DNA of 64,000 bases, taken from Dermacentor variabilis. Its lineage: Eukaryota > Arthropoda > Arachnida > Ixodida > Ixodidae. The notes beneath the pieces are model-generated. The model saw only the letters and a program-made list of their open reading frames with translations. It made no database searches and was not told the origin of the DNA. Location: assembly GCF_050947875.1 (NCBI RefSeq), contig NC_134573.1, forward strand, positions 35,093,115 through 35,157,114, in the 5' to 3' direction. The position numbers and the translations under genes were made by a program. Shown here one piece after another: positions 63,848-64,000 of the stretch (position 1 is its first letter; every line of letters begins with the position of its first letter).

Positions 63848-64000
63848 ATGGCACCACGGGACATTGGCCCTCACATAAACCATCGGCAACAGGAAATTAT
63901 AATCAACTTTATGGAACGAAATCCCCGCTTAGTTAAATCATCAGGAGATCTGGACCCAAAATTCACAGCTCAAAGAAAAAAGGAAATGTGGGAGGAGCTC
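63848..64000 (+). CDS. N-terminal exon with Myb/SANT-like domain, runs off the window
   Basis: The ATG at 63848 in a strong context (GCGCCATGG) opens 51 codons with no stop to the window end. After MAPRDIGPHIN the sequence EIIINFMERNPRLVKSSG, then RKKEMWEEL, follows the pattern of Myb/SANT-like DNA-binding domains (L/I-x-F-M-E-x-N-P-x-L then a K-x-x-x-W helix), as in zeste-type regulators and Harbinger-associated proteins. A candidate 3' splice site lies 39 bases upstream at 63808, and the same phase is open back to it, so the start could also lie in an earlier exon. The protein would bind DNA in the nucleus. It may be a host regulator or a transposon-encoded Myb-like protein; the missing 3' part decides. 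Confidence 0.5.
   Translation, partial: MAPRDIGPHINHRQQEIIINFMERNPRLVKSSGDLDPKFTAQRKKEMWEEL

Overview
This is eukaryotic nuclear DNA, almost certainly from a hard (ixodid) tick. The pointers are two copies of a tRNA-derived SINE resembling the tick Ruka family, A+T-rich intergenic DNA, and a dense mix of Ty3/gypsy, CR1/Jockey-type and I-type LINEs, Penelope, Tc1/mariner/pogo and Kolobok-like elements. There is no prokaryotic gene organisation. Most long open frames belong to transposable elements, and nearly all of those are broken.

Layout, left to right. 1-5536 is intergenic apart from a LINE tail and a Kolobok-like DNA transposon (2126-4188) that carries a broken THAP-domain gene behind a TATA/initiator promoter. 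5537-9404 is a minisatellite invaded by a Penelope-like element (5808-8584, minus) and a SINE fragment. 9405-15673 is a Ty3/gypsy element (gypsy1, minus) with a 331-bp MITE in its RNase H region. 15674-27028 is a nest: a CR1/Jockey-type LINE (LINE A, minus) is cut by a SINE and by a second gypsy element (gypsy2, 18325-26448, minus), and gypsy2 is itself invaded by an I-type LINE (LINE B, plus). 27029-29853 holds a degenerate mariner-like transposon with roughly 340-bp inverted repeats between (TA)n tracts. 29854-34844 is intergenic. 34845-38445 is a 5'-truncated gypsy (gypsy3, plus) split by a pogo/Tigger-like element. 39484-44584 is a Mag-type gypsy (minus) whose 5' LTR is split by another TA-inserting element. 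49162-51358 is a Tigger transposon pseudogene. 52543-52866 is the best candidate for a host protein-coding terminal exon, and 53931-54038 folds into a long hairpin. 54830-56430 is a 5'-truncated I-type LINE.

The standout is 56793-61842: a young LTR retrotransposon with two 760-bp LTRs (seven mismatches by eye) and a perfect 5-bp target duplication. Its single 1022-codon frame encodes Gag, protease and integrase but no reverse transcriptase or RNase H. The Gag type and the integrase C-terminal end fit the Gmr1-like group, where RT normally follows integrase, so the RT end of pol appears to have been lost. It would depend on RT supplied in trans. The window ends inside a Myb/SANT-like coding exon (63848 onward), probably a second host or transposon-derived gene.

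Functionally the window records layered transposition rather than a pathway. The order of insertion can be read from target-site duplications and from reading frames that resume on the far side of each insert.
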